64,000 nt of DNA from an uncultured Acidobacteriaceae bacterium. GTDB taxonomy: Bacteria; Acidobacteriota; Terriglobia; Terriglobales; Acidobacteriaceae. The stretch spans positions 124,001 to 188,000 of the forward strand of contig CALFMO010000067.1 in the NCBI GenBank assembly GCA_937879855.1. The letters run 5' to 3'. Shown piece by piece: positions 8,941-17,069 of the stretch; positions within the stretch are counted from its first letter, which is position 1; each line of letters begins with the position of its first letter. The position numbers and the translations under genes are program-made. The notes beneath the pieces are model-generated. The model was not told where the DNA came from. It did no database searches and saw only the letters and a program-made list of their open reading frames with translations.

Positions 8941-9525
8941 TCATTCGTGACAACCCAGGCAGCCGACTTCAACCTGGTGTCGTTGATGACAGCTTTCGCA
9001 GTCGCTCATCTTCATGCCTTCATGCGGAGCGCGGCGCAGCCGGGACATCGAATGTCCCCAGATGTCCCTGCTGTATCCGCTGATTCGGTTCAGTTCATAC
9101 GTTCGCACCTGGTCGGATTCGCCGTAAGTCGAATGACATTCGGAGCAAGCCAGGCCGGCGAGCTTCACGTGAATCGCATGAGAGAACCAGACATTGGCAG
9201 GCTGCCGCGAATAAACCAGCCATGGAGTTTCAGTCCCTGGCTTGATGTAGTTGTTCACCAACGTCGCTTCCGCCTGGCTGTCGCCGATCTTCTCGGAGTG
9301 GCAGCCGGTGCATTTCTCCATCGCGGGCAGGCCGGCAAAGCTTCCATCAGCCCGCAGAGTGTGGCATTCGCCGCAATCTGCAATCCCGGACTTCTCGGCA
9401 TGCGTCTTGTGGAGAAAGGTGAGCGGCTGCCGTTTCTGCACGTACAGTGCGCGCGGAAACACGATCCATCCCACGCACAGCGCGAAAGACACGCCGAATG
9501 CGAAGACTAGAGTGTTCCTGCTCAT
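8941..9525 (-). CDS. Membrane-anchored pentaheme c-type cytochrome
   Basis: A 194-residue protein with an N-terminal membrane anchor (TLVFAFGVSFALCVGWIVF) and five CXXCH heme motifs: CGECH, CTGCH, CSECH, CESCH and CLGCH. Isolated histidines such as FLHKTH and WFSHAIH are candidate distal ligands. It matches the small multiheme subunits of alternative complex III and Qrc (ActA/QrcA-like), which connect the complex to periplasmic electron carriers. I prefer the ATG at 9525, seven bases after an AGGAG; a TTG two codons upstream is too close to that site. It starts two bases after the stop of the preceding gene. Confidence 0.88.
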   Translation of the reverse strand: MSRNTLVFAFGVSFALCVGWIVFPRALYVQKRQPLTFLHKTHAEKSGIADCGECHTLRADGSFAGLPAMEKCTGCHSEKIGDSQAEATLVNNYIKPGTETPWLVYSRQPANVWFSHAIHVKLAGLACSECHSTYGESDQVRTYELNRISGYSRDIWGHSMSRLRRAPHEGMKMSDCESCHQRHQVEVGCLGCHE

Positions 9526-9527
9526 AG

Positions 9528-10373
9528 TCAAACTCCTACGGTCCAGTCCGTCTTAGCGAAGAAGCGCTGAAACAGGCGCACGAGATCTTCTCGTGCTAAG
9601 AACTGGGCTACTCCCCGAACGGGCGAACCTCCGTCACAACCGGGAGCGCACGCGTCGTGAATCTCGTTCGTAAGACGCTCACGTTCCGCCCTCTGCCAGG
9701 CAGCCGCCTGCGGTCCAGAAATCAGTCCGGCACGCGTCCGCCCGGGAATCTCCCAGCCTTCAAAGAGCCATCCTGCTCCGTAAGGGTCGGCCGTCAGCCG
9801 GCTGGGATCGCTTCGCAGGCAGCCGTTCACTTTCTGAATCATTAGAGGATTCGGAAAACTCATCGGCCATTCGACCCCGTGCACGGTGAGCGCCAACGCC
9901 GGACAATGCGTACCGCGTGTGAAGACAAATGTGAGGCCGTCGACGGCCCCCGCGGTGCCAGCCAGAAAGCTGTCAATGCCGATATGGCACAAGCCCGAGT
10001 CTTCGGCATCCAGCCAGAAATGGTTCGCAGCGTACAGAAGAGTCGCCGGCGGTTTAGTAGCGTGAGGCTGCGAGAGATGCAAATACGAATCGCAATAGCG
10101 ATACGTACTGCTGGTGCAACTCGACAGCTCCGAATCGCTGAAAGGCACAAGCTTCGGAATGGCTGAAACACCGCAGAATTGCACGCGGATTTCCTCCAGG
10201 TGTGGGCAGCGTTCGCGTTGCCCTCCATCTTTTGCAGCAAGTTCACACTGCACGTATTGCGGCGACGCGCACCGCCCGCCCGCGCTCGCACCGGGTCCAT
10301 CGAGGATCAGCTTGCGCACTGGAGCCGCGTGGCAATAACGCGCTCGACCTTCCTTGAGAAACGGGCAAGCCAT
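9528..10373 (-). CDS. Cys-rich protein with degenerate GcvH-like domain
   Basis: A 281-residue protein. The first ~95 residues hold eight cysteines in a pattern with no familiar ferredoxin spacing. The middle (about 115-215) resembles glycine-cleavage H protein: ANHFWLDAEDSGLCHIGIDSF, then VNGCLRSDPSRLTADPYGAGWLF, which parallels the GcvH ending 'N..L...P.LIN..PYG.GW'. The lipoyl-lysine segment is replaced by VHGVEWPMSF, so no lipoylation is expected. No signal peptide or membrane segment is seen, so it is probably cytoplasmic. AGGAG lies six bases before the ATG. It is the second gene of the respiratory operon, four bases after the small membrane protein. Its role is unknown; cluster binding or assembly of the complex is conceivable. 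Confidence 0.65.
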   Translation of the reverse strand: MACPFLKEGRARYCHAAPVRKLILDGPGASAGGRCASPQYVQCELAAKDGGQRERCPHLEEIRVQFCGVSAIPKLVPFSDSELSSCTSSTYRYCDSYLHLSQPHATKPPATLLYAANHFWLDAEDSGLCHIGIDSFLAGTAGAVDGLTFVFTRGTHCPALALTVHGVEWPMSFPNPLMIQKVNGCLRSDPSRLTADPYGAGWLFEGWEIPGRTRAGLISGPQAAAWQRAERERLTNEIHDACAPGCDGGSPVRGVAQFLAREDLVRLFQRFFAKTDWTVGV

Positions 10374-10376
10374 AAC

Positions 10377-10673
10377 TTACTCCTGCGATTTCTTGTTGCG
10401 AGCGCCGGCTTTGCGCGGTTCGACTTTCTCGCCCCCGTCTGCCATGGTCAGGCCGAGTTCGGGAACGGACAGACTGTGTGATCCGGCGTGCAGCAGCGCT
10501 CGCAGATCTTCGTCAATGTTGCGCAGGTCGATGGGCTCCGGCGCGTGACTAACTTTACGGACAAGCAAGTCCCAACCCACCGCGAAAAACACAACCACCA
10601 GCGCGACCAGCGTGACCAGACCTAAAGCGAAATTTGTGATGTTGAGCCACATAGTCCAATTCTCTCCAGCCAT
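10377..10673 (-). CDS. Small single-span membrane protein, first gene of respiratory operon
   Basis: A 98-residue protein with one membrane segment (about 12-33, ALGLVTLVALVVVFFAVGWD) and a charged cytoplasmic tail. I recognise no named family. The ATG at 10673 follows GAGGAGG at about ten bases; two upstream in-frame ATGs would lie at or before the predicted transcript start. Position as first gene of a seven-gene operon, with the next start four bases after its stop, suggests a small accessory subunit of the complex. Confidence 0.65.
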   Translation of the reverse strand: MAGENWTMWLNITNFALGLVTLVALVVVFFAVGWDLLVRKVSHAPEPIDLRNIDEDLRALLHAGSHSLSVPELGLTMADGGEKVEPRKAGARNKKSQE

Positions 10674-10721
10674 GGTGAGATGACCTCCTCTCCGATGGAA
10701 TGTCATCGGCAACTCTCAAGT

Positions 10722-10737
10722 TGCAAGCCGAAGGCCA
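10722..10737 (-). promoter_or_regulatory. Sigma-54 (-24/-12) promoter of the respiratory operon
   Basis: On the minus strand the sequence reads TGGCCTTCGGCTTGCA. It has TGGC, exactly seven bases, then TTGC, giving the invariant GG and GC at the sigma-54 spacing. Transcription should begin near 10711, leaving a leader of about 38 bases before the first ATG at 10673. An NtrC-type activator is encoded just beyond the other end of the operon. Identified by eye from consensus, not tested. Confidence 0.68.
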
Positions 10738-10950
10738 TCTTGTGAATTCAATGGTTTGCGAGGAACTCGCTCTGATTTGTGTGGGGATTCCCAACGCCGG
10801 ATGTCGGCATTTCCAACACGCGCCCGTGCAAGCCGTCGGCATGAAAGAAGCCATGACGATATCTAGCTGGTCAGCTTTATGGATTATGATCTGGGATACT
10901 TTAATTTGGATACGCGTGTGGTGGAACCATTCGACAACCCGGGCCCAAGT

Positions 10951-10987
10951 TGTTACCCATGTAGCCGTTACATTCTGTAACCCATGT
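10951..10987. promoter_or_regulatory. Dyad and direct repeats upstream of the sigma-54 promoter
   Basis: The 15-base palindrome GTTACATTCTGTAAC (10967-10981) overlaps a pair of near-identical 12-mers, TGTTACCCATGT (10951-10962) and TGTAACCCATGT (10976-10987). The site lies about 230 bp upstream of the -24/-12 promoter, within the range of enhancer sites for NtrC-type activators. It also lies close to the 3' end of the tRNA gene, so a termination role is an alternative. Confidence 0.5.
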
Positions 10988-11010
10988 CTCCGGGTCAGAC
11001 CTCAAGAAGT

Positions 11011-11087
<77 letters not shown>

Positions 11088-11315
11088 ATTGTCGTGCAAA
11101 ACGGGGAGGATGGACGAAGAGAACCTTTGCGCCGCCACAGTTTGGCAATACGGCGCCGACCAAACCCAGAGCGTTTACATCCAAGACTCAATTTTAAGAG
11201 TGCCTGCGAAATAGGTCAAACACGCGCACATGAACCCCGATATACTCTGCGGCATGGTGCATCAGCTCTCACACATCACGGCCTTGAATCGCAATTCGCA
11301 ATAATCGCCCACTTC

Positions 11316-12041
11316 ATGAAAGCGATCGCTGTCATCCCTGCCCGTCTGGCTTCTACGCGTCTGCCGCGCAAGATGCTGCGCGAGATCGGGGGCAAACCGC
11401 TCATCGGAGTGGTATACGAAGCCGTGCGTTCTTCACCTCTGCTGGCGGACGTAATCATCGCTACCGACTCACACGAGATCATGCGCGTCTGCCACGAACA
11501 TGGTTGGAAGGCGCAAATGACTTCGTCCGCGCACCGCAGCGGCACCGAGCGAGTGCACGAAATATCTGGGCGCGAAGTGTCCGACGTCTACATCAACGTG
11601 CAGGGCGATGAACCTCTAACGCGCGCTGAGCACATTGCCACTTTAATCCAGGTTATGGAAAACGCTGCGGCGCAGGTCGGGACCCTAATGACGCCTGCGG
11701 CCGCTGTCGATATCTCGAACCCGAATGCGGTGAAGGTGGTCACCGACCACAGCGGACGGGCGTTATATTTCTCCCGCGCCACCATTCCTTTCGACCGCGA
11801 CGCTACGCGGCCGGCTTATTTCAAGCATCTCGGGCTCTATGCCTATCGCAAATCCACGCTTGATCAGTTTGTGAAACTGCCGGAATCGGCGCTGGAAAAG
11901 AGCGAGCGTTTGGAACAACTTCGGTTTCTCGAAAATGGGATCCCGATCTTCGTGGGCGAGACTCCACACGACAGCATTGGAGTTGACACGGAGGAGGACC
12001 TACAGCGGGTGATCGAGATGATAAAGAAGAGCAATGACTAG
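11316..12041 (+). CDS. kdsB: 3-deoxy-manno-octulosonate cytidylyltransferase (CMP-Kdo synthetase)
   Basis: A 241-residue cytoplasmic enzyme that joins CTP and Kdo to make CMP-Kdo for lipopolysaccharide inner core. The N-terminus IPARLASTRLPRKMLREIGG is the family nucleotide-binding signature; later segments INVQGDEPL and IGVDTEEDL also match. Length is close to the usual 245-250. I start at 11316 because the signature begins immediately; the upstream frame runs back 74 codons without domain content. Its presence implies a Kdo-containing outer membrane. It stands alone between tRNA-Met and a convergent protease gene. Confidence 0.93.
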   Translation: MKAIAVIPARLASTRLPRKMLREIGGKPLIGVVYEAVRSSPLLADVIIATDSHEIMRVCHEHGWKAQMTSSAHRSGTERVHEISGREVSDVYINVQGDEPLTRAEHIATLIQVMENAAAQVGTLMTPAAAVDISNPNAVKVVTDHSGRALYFSRATIPFDRDATRPAYFKHLGLYAYRKSTLDQFVKLPESALEKSERLEQLRFLENGIPIFVGETPHDSIGVDTEEDLQRVIEMIKKSND

Positions 12042-12044
12042 TGG

Positions 12045-13196
12045 TCAGACTTGCGGATGCAGATTGTGTTTCGTGCCCCAGTCCTTCGCCGCCGCCAGGC
12101 GCCTGGAGATGGCCGGGTGCGAATGGAAGAACCACTCAACCCACTTCGAAGGCGTGCGCTCCGCCAGGTTCTGCTCTGCCAGTTTGTTCATCGAGGTCAT
12201 GAAGGGCTCCACGCTCGAGATGGACTCGAAGGCGTAGCGGTCGGCCTGGCGCTCGTTGAAGCGCGAGTAGGCGTTGAGGGCGGGCATCAACACGAAGGAG
12301 AGCACGACGGAAACCAGCGCCAACAGAGGCAAGTTGGCAAAATCCGATAACTCCTCGAACATGTGCTGGTCGACCGCGTAGTGAAGAACCCAGTTGGCCG
12401 CCCAGAACCCAAAGAGCGTGATCGCCGCCTGCACGAAAATGCTTTTCATAATGTGGCGGTGCACATGATGACCAAGTTCGTGCGCCAGCACGGCTTCGAT
12501 TTCTTCTGCAGAGTAATTGTCGAGCAGGGTGTCGGCGAGAATGATGCGCCGGGTGGCGCCCAGTCCGGTGAGAGCCGCGTTTGCCTTTTTGCTTTTTTCC
12601 GACAGCTTCCAACGATAGACGCCGCGCACACGCGTGCCCGCGCGCTCGCTTAGCACTACGAGCCGCCGCCTCAAATCCTCGTCGTCGAGTGGTTCGAACT
12701 TATAAAAAATGGGGAAGAGAACAACCGGGGCAAGCTGAGCCATGACGATGAATAGGACCATAAACAGGCCCCACGCCAACATCCACCAATGCTGCGGCCA
12801 CTGCCGGATCGTTAAGTACAGCACTTCGACTACGATGCTTCCCAAGACAAGGCCGACCAGAAAGCCTTTTACTTCATCCCAAGCCCAGGCACGAAAGCGC
12901 TGGGTTGAAAGTTTGAATCTGCGCTCTAGCCGGAAGCCGTAATAGTCAAGACCAAGACCGAGCAGTTTGCCGATGACCAGCAACAGCAGCAAGTAAATAA
13001 AGAGCGAGATTGGATAGTTTTGAAATCCCAAGCGGTATGCCAGGTCACGCAGCCAACCCGACCAGCCCGTGACTAACAGAAGAATCAGGAATACGAATCC
13101 CACGACAAAGTCGGAGATGCCCAGCCACCGCCGGATGCGATTGTACCGTCGGGCCTCAGGCGAATCGGTCTGAACCGGATTAAGATCGTCTGCCAT
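12045..13196 (-). CDS. M48-family membrane zinc peptidase (Ste24/CAAX-protease-like)
   Basis: A 383-residue polytopic membrane protein with several segments in the first 165 residues and again around 255-300. The zinc motif HELGH lies at 239-243, with a downstream glutamate in NERQADRYAFE that would be the third ligand. The N-terminal half resembles the M48 N-terminal domain of Ste24-type proteases rather than HtpX, which is shorter. Bacterial members act in membrane protein quality control; the substrate here is unknown. It converges with kdsB, three bases apart, and has no operon partner. Confidence 0.85.
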   Translation of the reverse strand: MADDLNPVQTDSPEARRYNRIRRWLGISDFVVGFVFLILLLVTGWSGWLRDLAYRLGFQNYPISLFIYLLLLLVIGKLLGLGLDYYGFRLERRFKLSTQRFRAWAWDEVKGFLVGLVLGSIVVEVLYLTIRQWPQHWWMLAWGLFMVLFIVMAQLAPVVLFPIFYKFEPLDDEDLRRRLVVLSERAGTRVRGVYRWKLSEKSKKANAALTGLGATRRIILADTLLDNYSAEEIEAVLAHELGHHVHRHIMKSIFVQAAITLFGFWAANWVLHYAVDQHMFEELSDFANLPLLALVSVVLSFVLMPALNAYSRFNERQADRYAFESISSVEPFMTSMNKLAEQNLAERTPSKWVEWFFHSHPAISRRLAAAKDWGTKHNLHPQV

Positions 13197-13273
13197 GCTG
13201 GATTGATGCTGGTCTATGAATCATTCTACCGTTGCCGGAGGCCCGCTGCTCACTCACCACCGGCCACTGTTCC

Positions 13274-14686
13274 TTAGTTCCTTACGAAACTCTCGCCTGC
13301 GGCCAGTAATTCGCTGACCAGTTCTGATGAGGAGGCCTCGGTGTAAAGCCGCAACAGCGGCTCGGTTCCAGAGGCGCGGAATAATATCCACGCTTCCGCG
13401 CCTTTTCCGTTGGTCGGTGCGTCGAGAAAGAACTTCACGCCATCGAGGTGTTCTTTCTTGAGCACGCGATATTGACCCAGCTTCTGCGTACCGTTGGCGC
13501 GAGCCCGCTGAATCGCATTTTGCTTCAGCTCTTCCGGAATGTGCAGATCGCGACGACCGTAGTAGTGCGGACCAAAGTCGCGCTGCAGATTCGCCACCAA
13601 CTGCCCCAGAGGCTTGCCTTCCTCGGCCATCACATTGGCCAGCAGCAGGCAGTTCAATACACCATCGCGCTCGGGCAGGAAGCGCGAATAGCCAATGCCG
13701 CCCGACTCCTCGCCGCCGATCAGGATCTCGTGGTCCATCATCAGGTCAGCAATATATTTGAAGCCAATGGAAGTTTCGTGCAGTTTACGCCCATGTTTCG
13801 CCGCGATGCGATCGAGCATGCGCGTGGTATTGAAGGCCCTGACCACGTCCCCCGGCCATTTCTTGCGCTCCAATAGCCAGCGCAGCAGGACGCTGAATAT
13901 TTTGTGGGAGTCGACGAAGCTGCCATCTTCAGCGACCGCTCCGATGCGGTCGGCGTCCCCGTCGGTGGCCAATCCGGCGTCACACTTTTCGCGAACCACT
14001 GTCCGCTGCAGCATGGCGATATGCGGCTCGATCGGCTCGGGATTTATGCCGGGAAAGAGCGGATTCAGTTCCTGCCGAATAGCGACGAACTGCACTCCGC
14101 GCTCGGCAAATATTCCGGTCAATACGCCGCGTCCGGAACCATACATCGCATCGACGGCAAATTTAAACTTGCTTTTTGCAATGAGGTCCATGTCAGCAAA
14201 CTTGCAAACGGCTGCGACGTAAGATTTTTTGAAATCGACTTCTTCCACTGCGGCCTGAGCGCCTTGGGGTGCGGCGCCGGCGGCCATTTCATCCTCAATC
14301 TTCTTCATGATCGCCGGGGTCGCCGAGCCGCCGAAGTTGCCCTTGAACTTAATGCCATTCCAGTTCCATGGGTTGTGGCTCGAGGTGACCATGACGCCAC
14401 CCGCCGCGCCTTGCTGTTTTACCGCATACGAAACTGCGGGCGTGGGTGTGAAATCGTTGGCGAGTTTGACGGGGATTCCGGCAGCGGCGATGACCTCTGC
14501 CACGATCTGCGCGGCGCGAGGTGAAGCAAAACGCGCGTCGTAGCCCACGAAGACGCCGCGCTGCGCGTCTTCGTATTTGAGCACGTAGGAAGCAATGGCG
14601 CCGGCAACACGCCGCACGTTCTCGAAGGTGAAGTCATCGGCGATAATGCCGCGCCAGCCGTCGGTTCCGAATTTAATCTCTTGCAT
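13274..14686 (-). CDS. Phosphomannomutase/phosphoglucomutase
   Basis: A 470-residue alpha-D-phosphohexomutase. The phosphoserine loop TSSHNP is at 101-106 (Ser103), the metal loop is DGDADRIG, the sugar-specificity loop includes GGEESGGIG, and the phosphate-binding end is FRASGTEPLLRLY. It interconverts hexose 1- and 6-phosphates. Its neighbours in the same direction are manC and manA, so conversion of mannose-6-phosphate to mannose-1-phosphate (ManB role) is likely, though glucose use cannot be excluded. Confidence 0.9.
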   Translation of the reverse strand: MQEIKFGTDGWRGIIADDFTFENVRRVAGAIASYVLKYEDAQRGVFVGYDARFASPRAAQIVAEVIAAAGIPVKLANDFTPTPAVSYAVKQQGAAGGVMVTSSHNPWNWNGIKFKGNFGGSATPAIMKKIEDEMAAGAAPQGAQAAVEEVDFKKSYVAAVCKFADMDLIAKSKFKFAVDAMYGSGRGVLTGIFAERGVQFVAIRQELNPLFPGINPEPIEPHIAMLQRTVVREKCDAGLATDGDADRIGAVAEDGSFVDSHKIFSVLLRWLLERKKWPGDVVRAFNTTRMLDRIAAKHGRKLHETSIGFKYIADLMMDHEILIGGEESGGIGYSRFLPERDGVLNCLLLANVMAEEGKPLGQLVANLQRDFGPHYYGRRDLHIPEELKQNAIQRARANGTQKLGQYRVLKKEHLDGVKFFLDAPTNGKGAEAWILFRASGTEPLLRLYTEASSSELVSELLAAGESFVRN

Positions 14687-14692
14687 ATGAAT

Positions 14693-14769
14693 CAGTGGCC
14701 AGTGGCTAGTGAGCAGTGGTCAGTAAAGACAAACTTCGCCGCGTTTTACTGGCCACTGATCACTGGTCA
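14693..14769. repeat. Intergenic inverted repeat built of CAGTGG-like units
   Basis: The left arm (14693-14724) is a run of degenerate CAGTGG/CCAGTGG/TAGTGAG units and the right arm (14748-14769) is its approximate reverse complement, ACTGGCCACTGATCACTGG. Together they fill the gap between manC and the phosphohexomutase and would fold as a long hairpin in RNA. Same architecture, different sequence, as the repeats at 15892, 25034 and 31860. Confidence 0.7.
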
Positions 14770-14776
14770 TTTTCTT

Positions 14777-15883
14777 TTACACCAATTTGTGCAGCTTTTT
14801 TTCGTCGAGATACTTTACGACTTTGCCTACATCCTGCGCCTGTTGGCGGGTTGTGATCAGCAATGCATCGGGAGTCTCGACCACGACCAGATCGGTCACG
14901 CCGACCGCCGCGATGAATTTTCCTGGTGCATAAATGTAATTTCCTCGCGCGTTCAGCAAAAATACGTCGGCCCCTTCTACCAGATTACCTTCCGGCGGCG
15001 TCTTCTTTGCCGTGTGATGCTCATGCAGCGCGGTCCAGGAACCCAGGTCGTTCCATCCGAAATTGGCGGGCAGGCAATAGATGTTCGCGGCGTGCGCGCC
15101 CTTCGCCGAACGCGGCTCAAGGACCGCATAATCCACGCTGATGTTTTCACACTCGCGATAAAGCCGCTTGAAAGTTGCCGCAAATTTGCGCGTTCCGTAA
15201 GTGCCGGCAATTTTTTCTAGCACGGACGCGGTCTTGGGCAAATGTTCTTGCAAAGCTTCGACTAGAGTCTGCGCGCTCCATAAGAACATTCCGCTGTTCC
15301 AGAAATAGTTGCCTGCGGCCACGAACTCAGCGGCCCGCTCAGCGTTGGGCTTTTCGGTGAAACGACGAACATGCAGCGCGTCGCCTTGAAACAGTTCTCC
15401 TGTCTCGATGTATCCGTAACCGGTTTCAGGCCGGGTTGGGCGGATCCCGAGCACCACGATATTGGCGCCCGCAGCGGCCAGTTCGACGCCACGCGCCAGC
15501 GTTTCGCGATAGGTTTTTTCTTCGCCAATTACATGATCGGAAGGGAACAAGCCGAGAACGGCATCAGGATCTTTCTGCATCACCAGAAACGCCGCCAGAC
15601 CAATGGCTGGAGCGGTGTTGCGTCCCTCGGGCTCGGCGAGCACCTGCGACTGCGGAAGTTTCGGCAATTGCTTCACAATGGCAGGTCGCAGATCTTCATT
15701 GGTGATGACCCAAAAGTTCTTCACCGGAGCCAGCGGCAGCAAGCGAGTCACCGTCTGTTGAATCATCGTGTGCTTGCCGTCGAGCGCGAGCAACTGCTTG
15801 GCGCGTTTCTTGCGGCTGAGCGGCCAGAAGCGCGTGCCGCGTCCTCCTGCGAGAATTACGGGATAGAAATTGGGGTTCTTCAT
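14777..15883 (-). CDS. manC: Mannose-1-phosphate guanylyltransferase
   Basis: A 368-residue nucleotidyltransferase making GDP-mannose from GTP and mannose-1-phosphate. The N-terminus ILAGGRGTRFWPLSRKKRAKQLL is the family signature; FTEKP and FGWNDLGSW are further conserved segments. It is the monofunctional type, lacking the C-terminal isomerase domain of long ManC/AlgA proteins, consistent with a separate manA next door. The product feeds glycoconjugate or polysaccharide synthesis. Confidence 0.92.
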   Translation of the reverse strand: MKNPNFYPVILAGGRGTRFWPLSRKKRAKQLLALDGKHTMIQQTVTRLLPLAPVKNFWVITNEDLRPAIVKQLPKLPQSQVLAEPEGRNTAPAIGLAAFLVMQKDPDAVLGLFPSDHVIGEEKTYRETLARGVELAAAGANIVVLGIRPTRPETGYGYIETGELFQGDALHVRRFTEKPNAERAAEFVAAGNYFWNSGMFLWSAQTLVEALQEHLPKTASVLEKIAGTYGTRKFAATFKRLYRECENISVDYAVLEPRSAKGAHAANIYCLPANFGWNDLGSWTALHEHHTAKKTPPEGNLVEGADVFLLNARGNYIYAPGKFIAAVGVTDLVVVETPDALLITTRQQAQDVGKVVKYLDEKKLHKLV

Positions 15884-15891
15884 GAGTAAGG

Positions 15892-15976
15892 ATTTCAGAT
15901 TGCAGATTTGATCTACTTTGTCAAAGCTGAGCGCGAGCTCGGAAAAATCTGAAATCTAACATCTGCAATCTGAAAT
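15892..15976. repeat. Intergenic perfect 16-bp inverted repeat
   Basis: ATTTCAGATTGCAGAT (15892-15907) is exactly repeated in reverse complement at 15961-15976, with 53 bases between. Both arms contain the sub-motif CAGATT. It fills the gap between manA and manC and would form a stable hairpin in the transcript. Confidence 0.75.
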
Positions 15977-15981
15977 TTGCT

Positions 15982-16983
15982 TTACATTCTTGTTTCGGGC
16001 TCCGGCAGCGATTGTCCGGGCACATAGGCGCGCAAGAATTCCAGCGTCCACTGCGGTCGCACGCCGAATTTGCCGACAGAGGCGGGAACGACAACCGCGT
16101 CGCCTTTGGCAAAAGTAACCGGATCAGCTCCCGTTGCTTCGATTACTCCGCAGCCTTCAACGGCCACGAGTATCTGCGCCGAACTTTGCCCCGAACCGTC
16201 GTGCGTCGCAAGTTCGAGTGGGTCCTTAGCCTCAAACATCTCCACCACAAAATATGGAGCCGCAACCAGCGGTGTACGTCGGTTCATGCTGCGATCCATC
16301 TGTTCCGGCGCGGGGCGCACGACTTTTCCTGATCGCGCTTTTTCTTTCACCGCCGCCATGCCATCTTTCAGATGCAACTCGCGCGGACGTCCGTAATCAT
16401 ACAAGCGATACGTGGTGTCGGATTGCTGCTGCGTTTCCACCACCACCGACCCCGGCCCCAACGTGTGCACCGTGCCGCCGGCCACATAGATCATGTCGCC
16501 CGCATAAACATTGATCCAGTTGAGAACCTCTTCCGCGCGTTTCTGGTGAATTGCTTCTTCCAACTGCTTCGCGGAAACACCCGGCTTCAGGCCCAACGCA
16601 ATTTGCGCTCCTGGCTTCGCATGAGCAATGTACCAGCACTCTGTCTTGCCCCAGGGTTGGCCGATGCGCAGTGCTTGCGCGTCGTCGGGATGAACCTGCA
16701 CCGAAAGCTTTTCGTGAGGAAAAAGAAATTTGAGCAGCAACGGAAAGCGCGTGGAGTCGCGTGCCGCCTCGCCAACCAATTCCCGCTGATACTGCTGGCT
16801 GAGTTGCGCGAGTGTTTTCCCGCTGAGCGGCCCGTTCGCCACCTTGCAATCGTCGCCGCTGAGCCAGGACTCGCCGATCTTTTCCTCGAACTTATGATTC
16901 GGATAAATCGGCGACAAATCCTCGGTGCCCCACGGCCGCGGATCAAATCGTGGAAGCATCAATAGTGGATAAAGATTTCCCAT
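15982..16983 (-). CDS. manA: Class I mannose-6-phosphate isomerase
   Basis: A 333-residue zinc-dependent isomerase of the cupin fold interconverting fructose-6-phosphate and mannose-6-phosphate. Recognisable segments are PRPWGTEDL near the N-terminus, the metal-site segment QVHPDD and a C-terminal cupin with KGDAVVVPASVG. I start at 16983; the frame continues 23 codons upstream into the terminator hairpin of the preceding gene. With manC and the mutase it completes the route from fructose-6-phosphate to GDP-mannose. Confidence 0.9.
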   Translation of the reverse strand: MGNLYPLLMLPRFDPRPWGTEDLSPIYPNHKFEEKIGESWLSGDDCKVANGPLSGKTLAQLSQQYQRELVGEAARDSTRFPLLLKFLFPHEKLSVQVHPDDAQALRIGQPWGKTECWYIAHAKPGAQIALGLKPGVSAKQLEEAIHQKRAEEVLNWINVYAGDMIYVAGGTVHTLGPGSVVVETQQQSDTTYRLYDYGRPRELHLKDGMAAVKEKARSGKVVRPAPEQMDRSMNRRTPLVAAPYFVVEMFEAKDPLELATHDGSGQSSAQILVAVEGCGVIEATGADPVTFAKGDAVVVPASVGKFGVRPQWTLEFLRAYVPGQSLPEPETRM

Positions 16984-17000
16984 AGACAACTTACGCCCAC

Positions 17001-17033
17001 AAAAAAGACCGCCCGCAAACGGAACGGCCTTTG
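17001..17033 (-). terminator. Rho-independent terminator of the aminotransferase gene
   Basis: On the minus strand AAAGGCCG and CGGTCTTT pair around a 13-base loop and are followed by further T residues. It begins about 37 bases after the aminotransferase stop and ends 17 bases before the manA start, separating the two transcription units. Confidence 0.65.
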
Positions 17034-17069
17034 CCGAACCCGGTGATCCCAATCAACGTGATGACAGGC

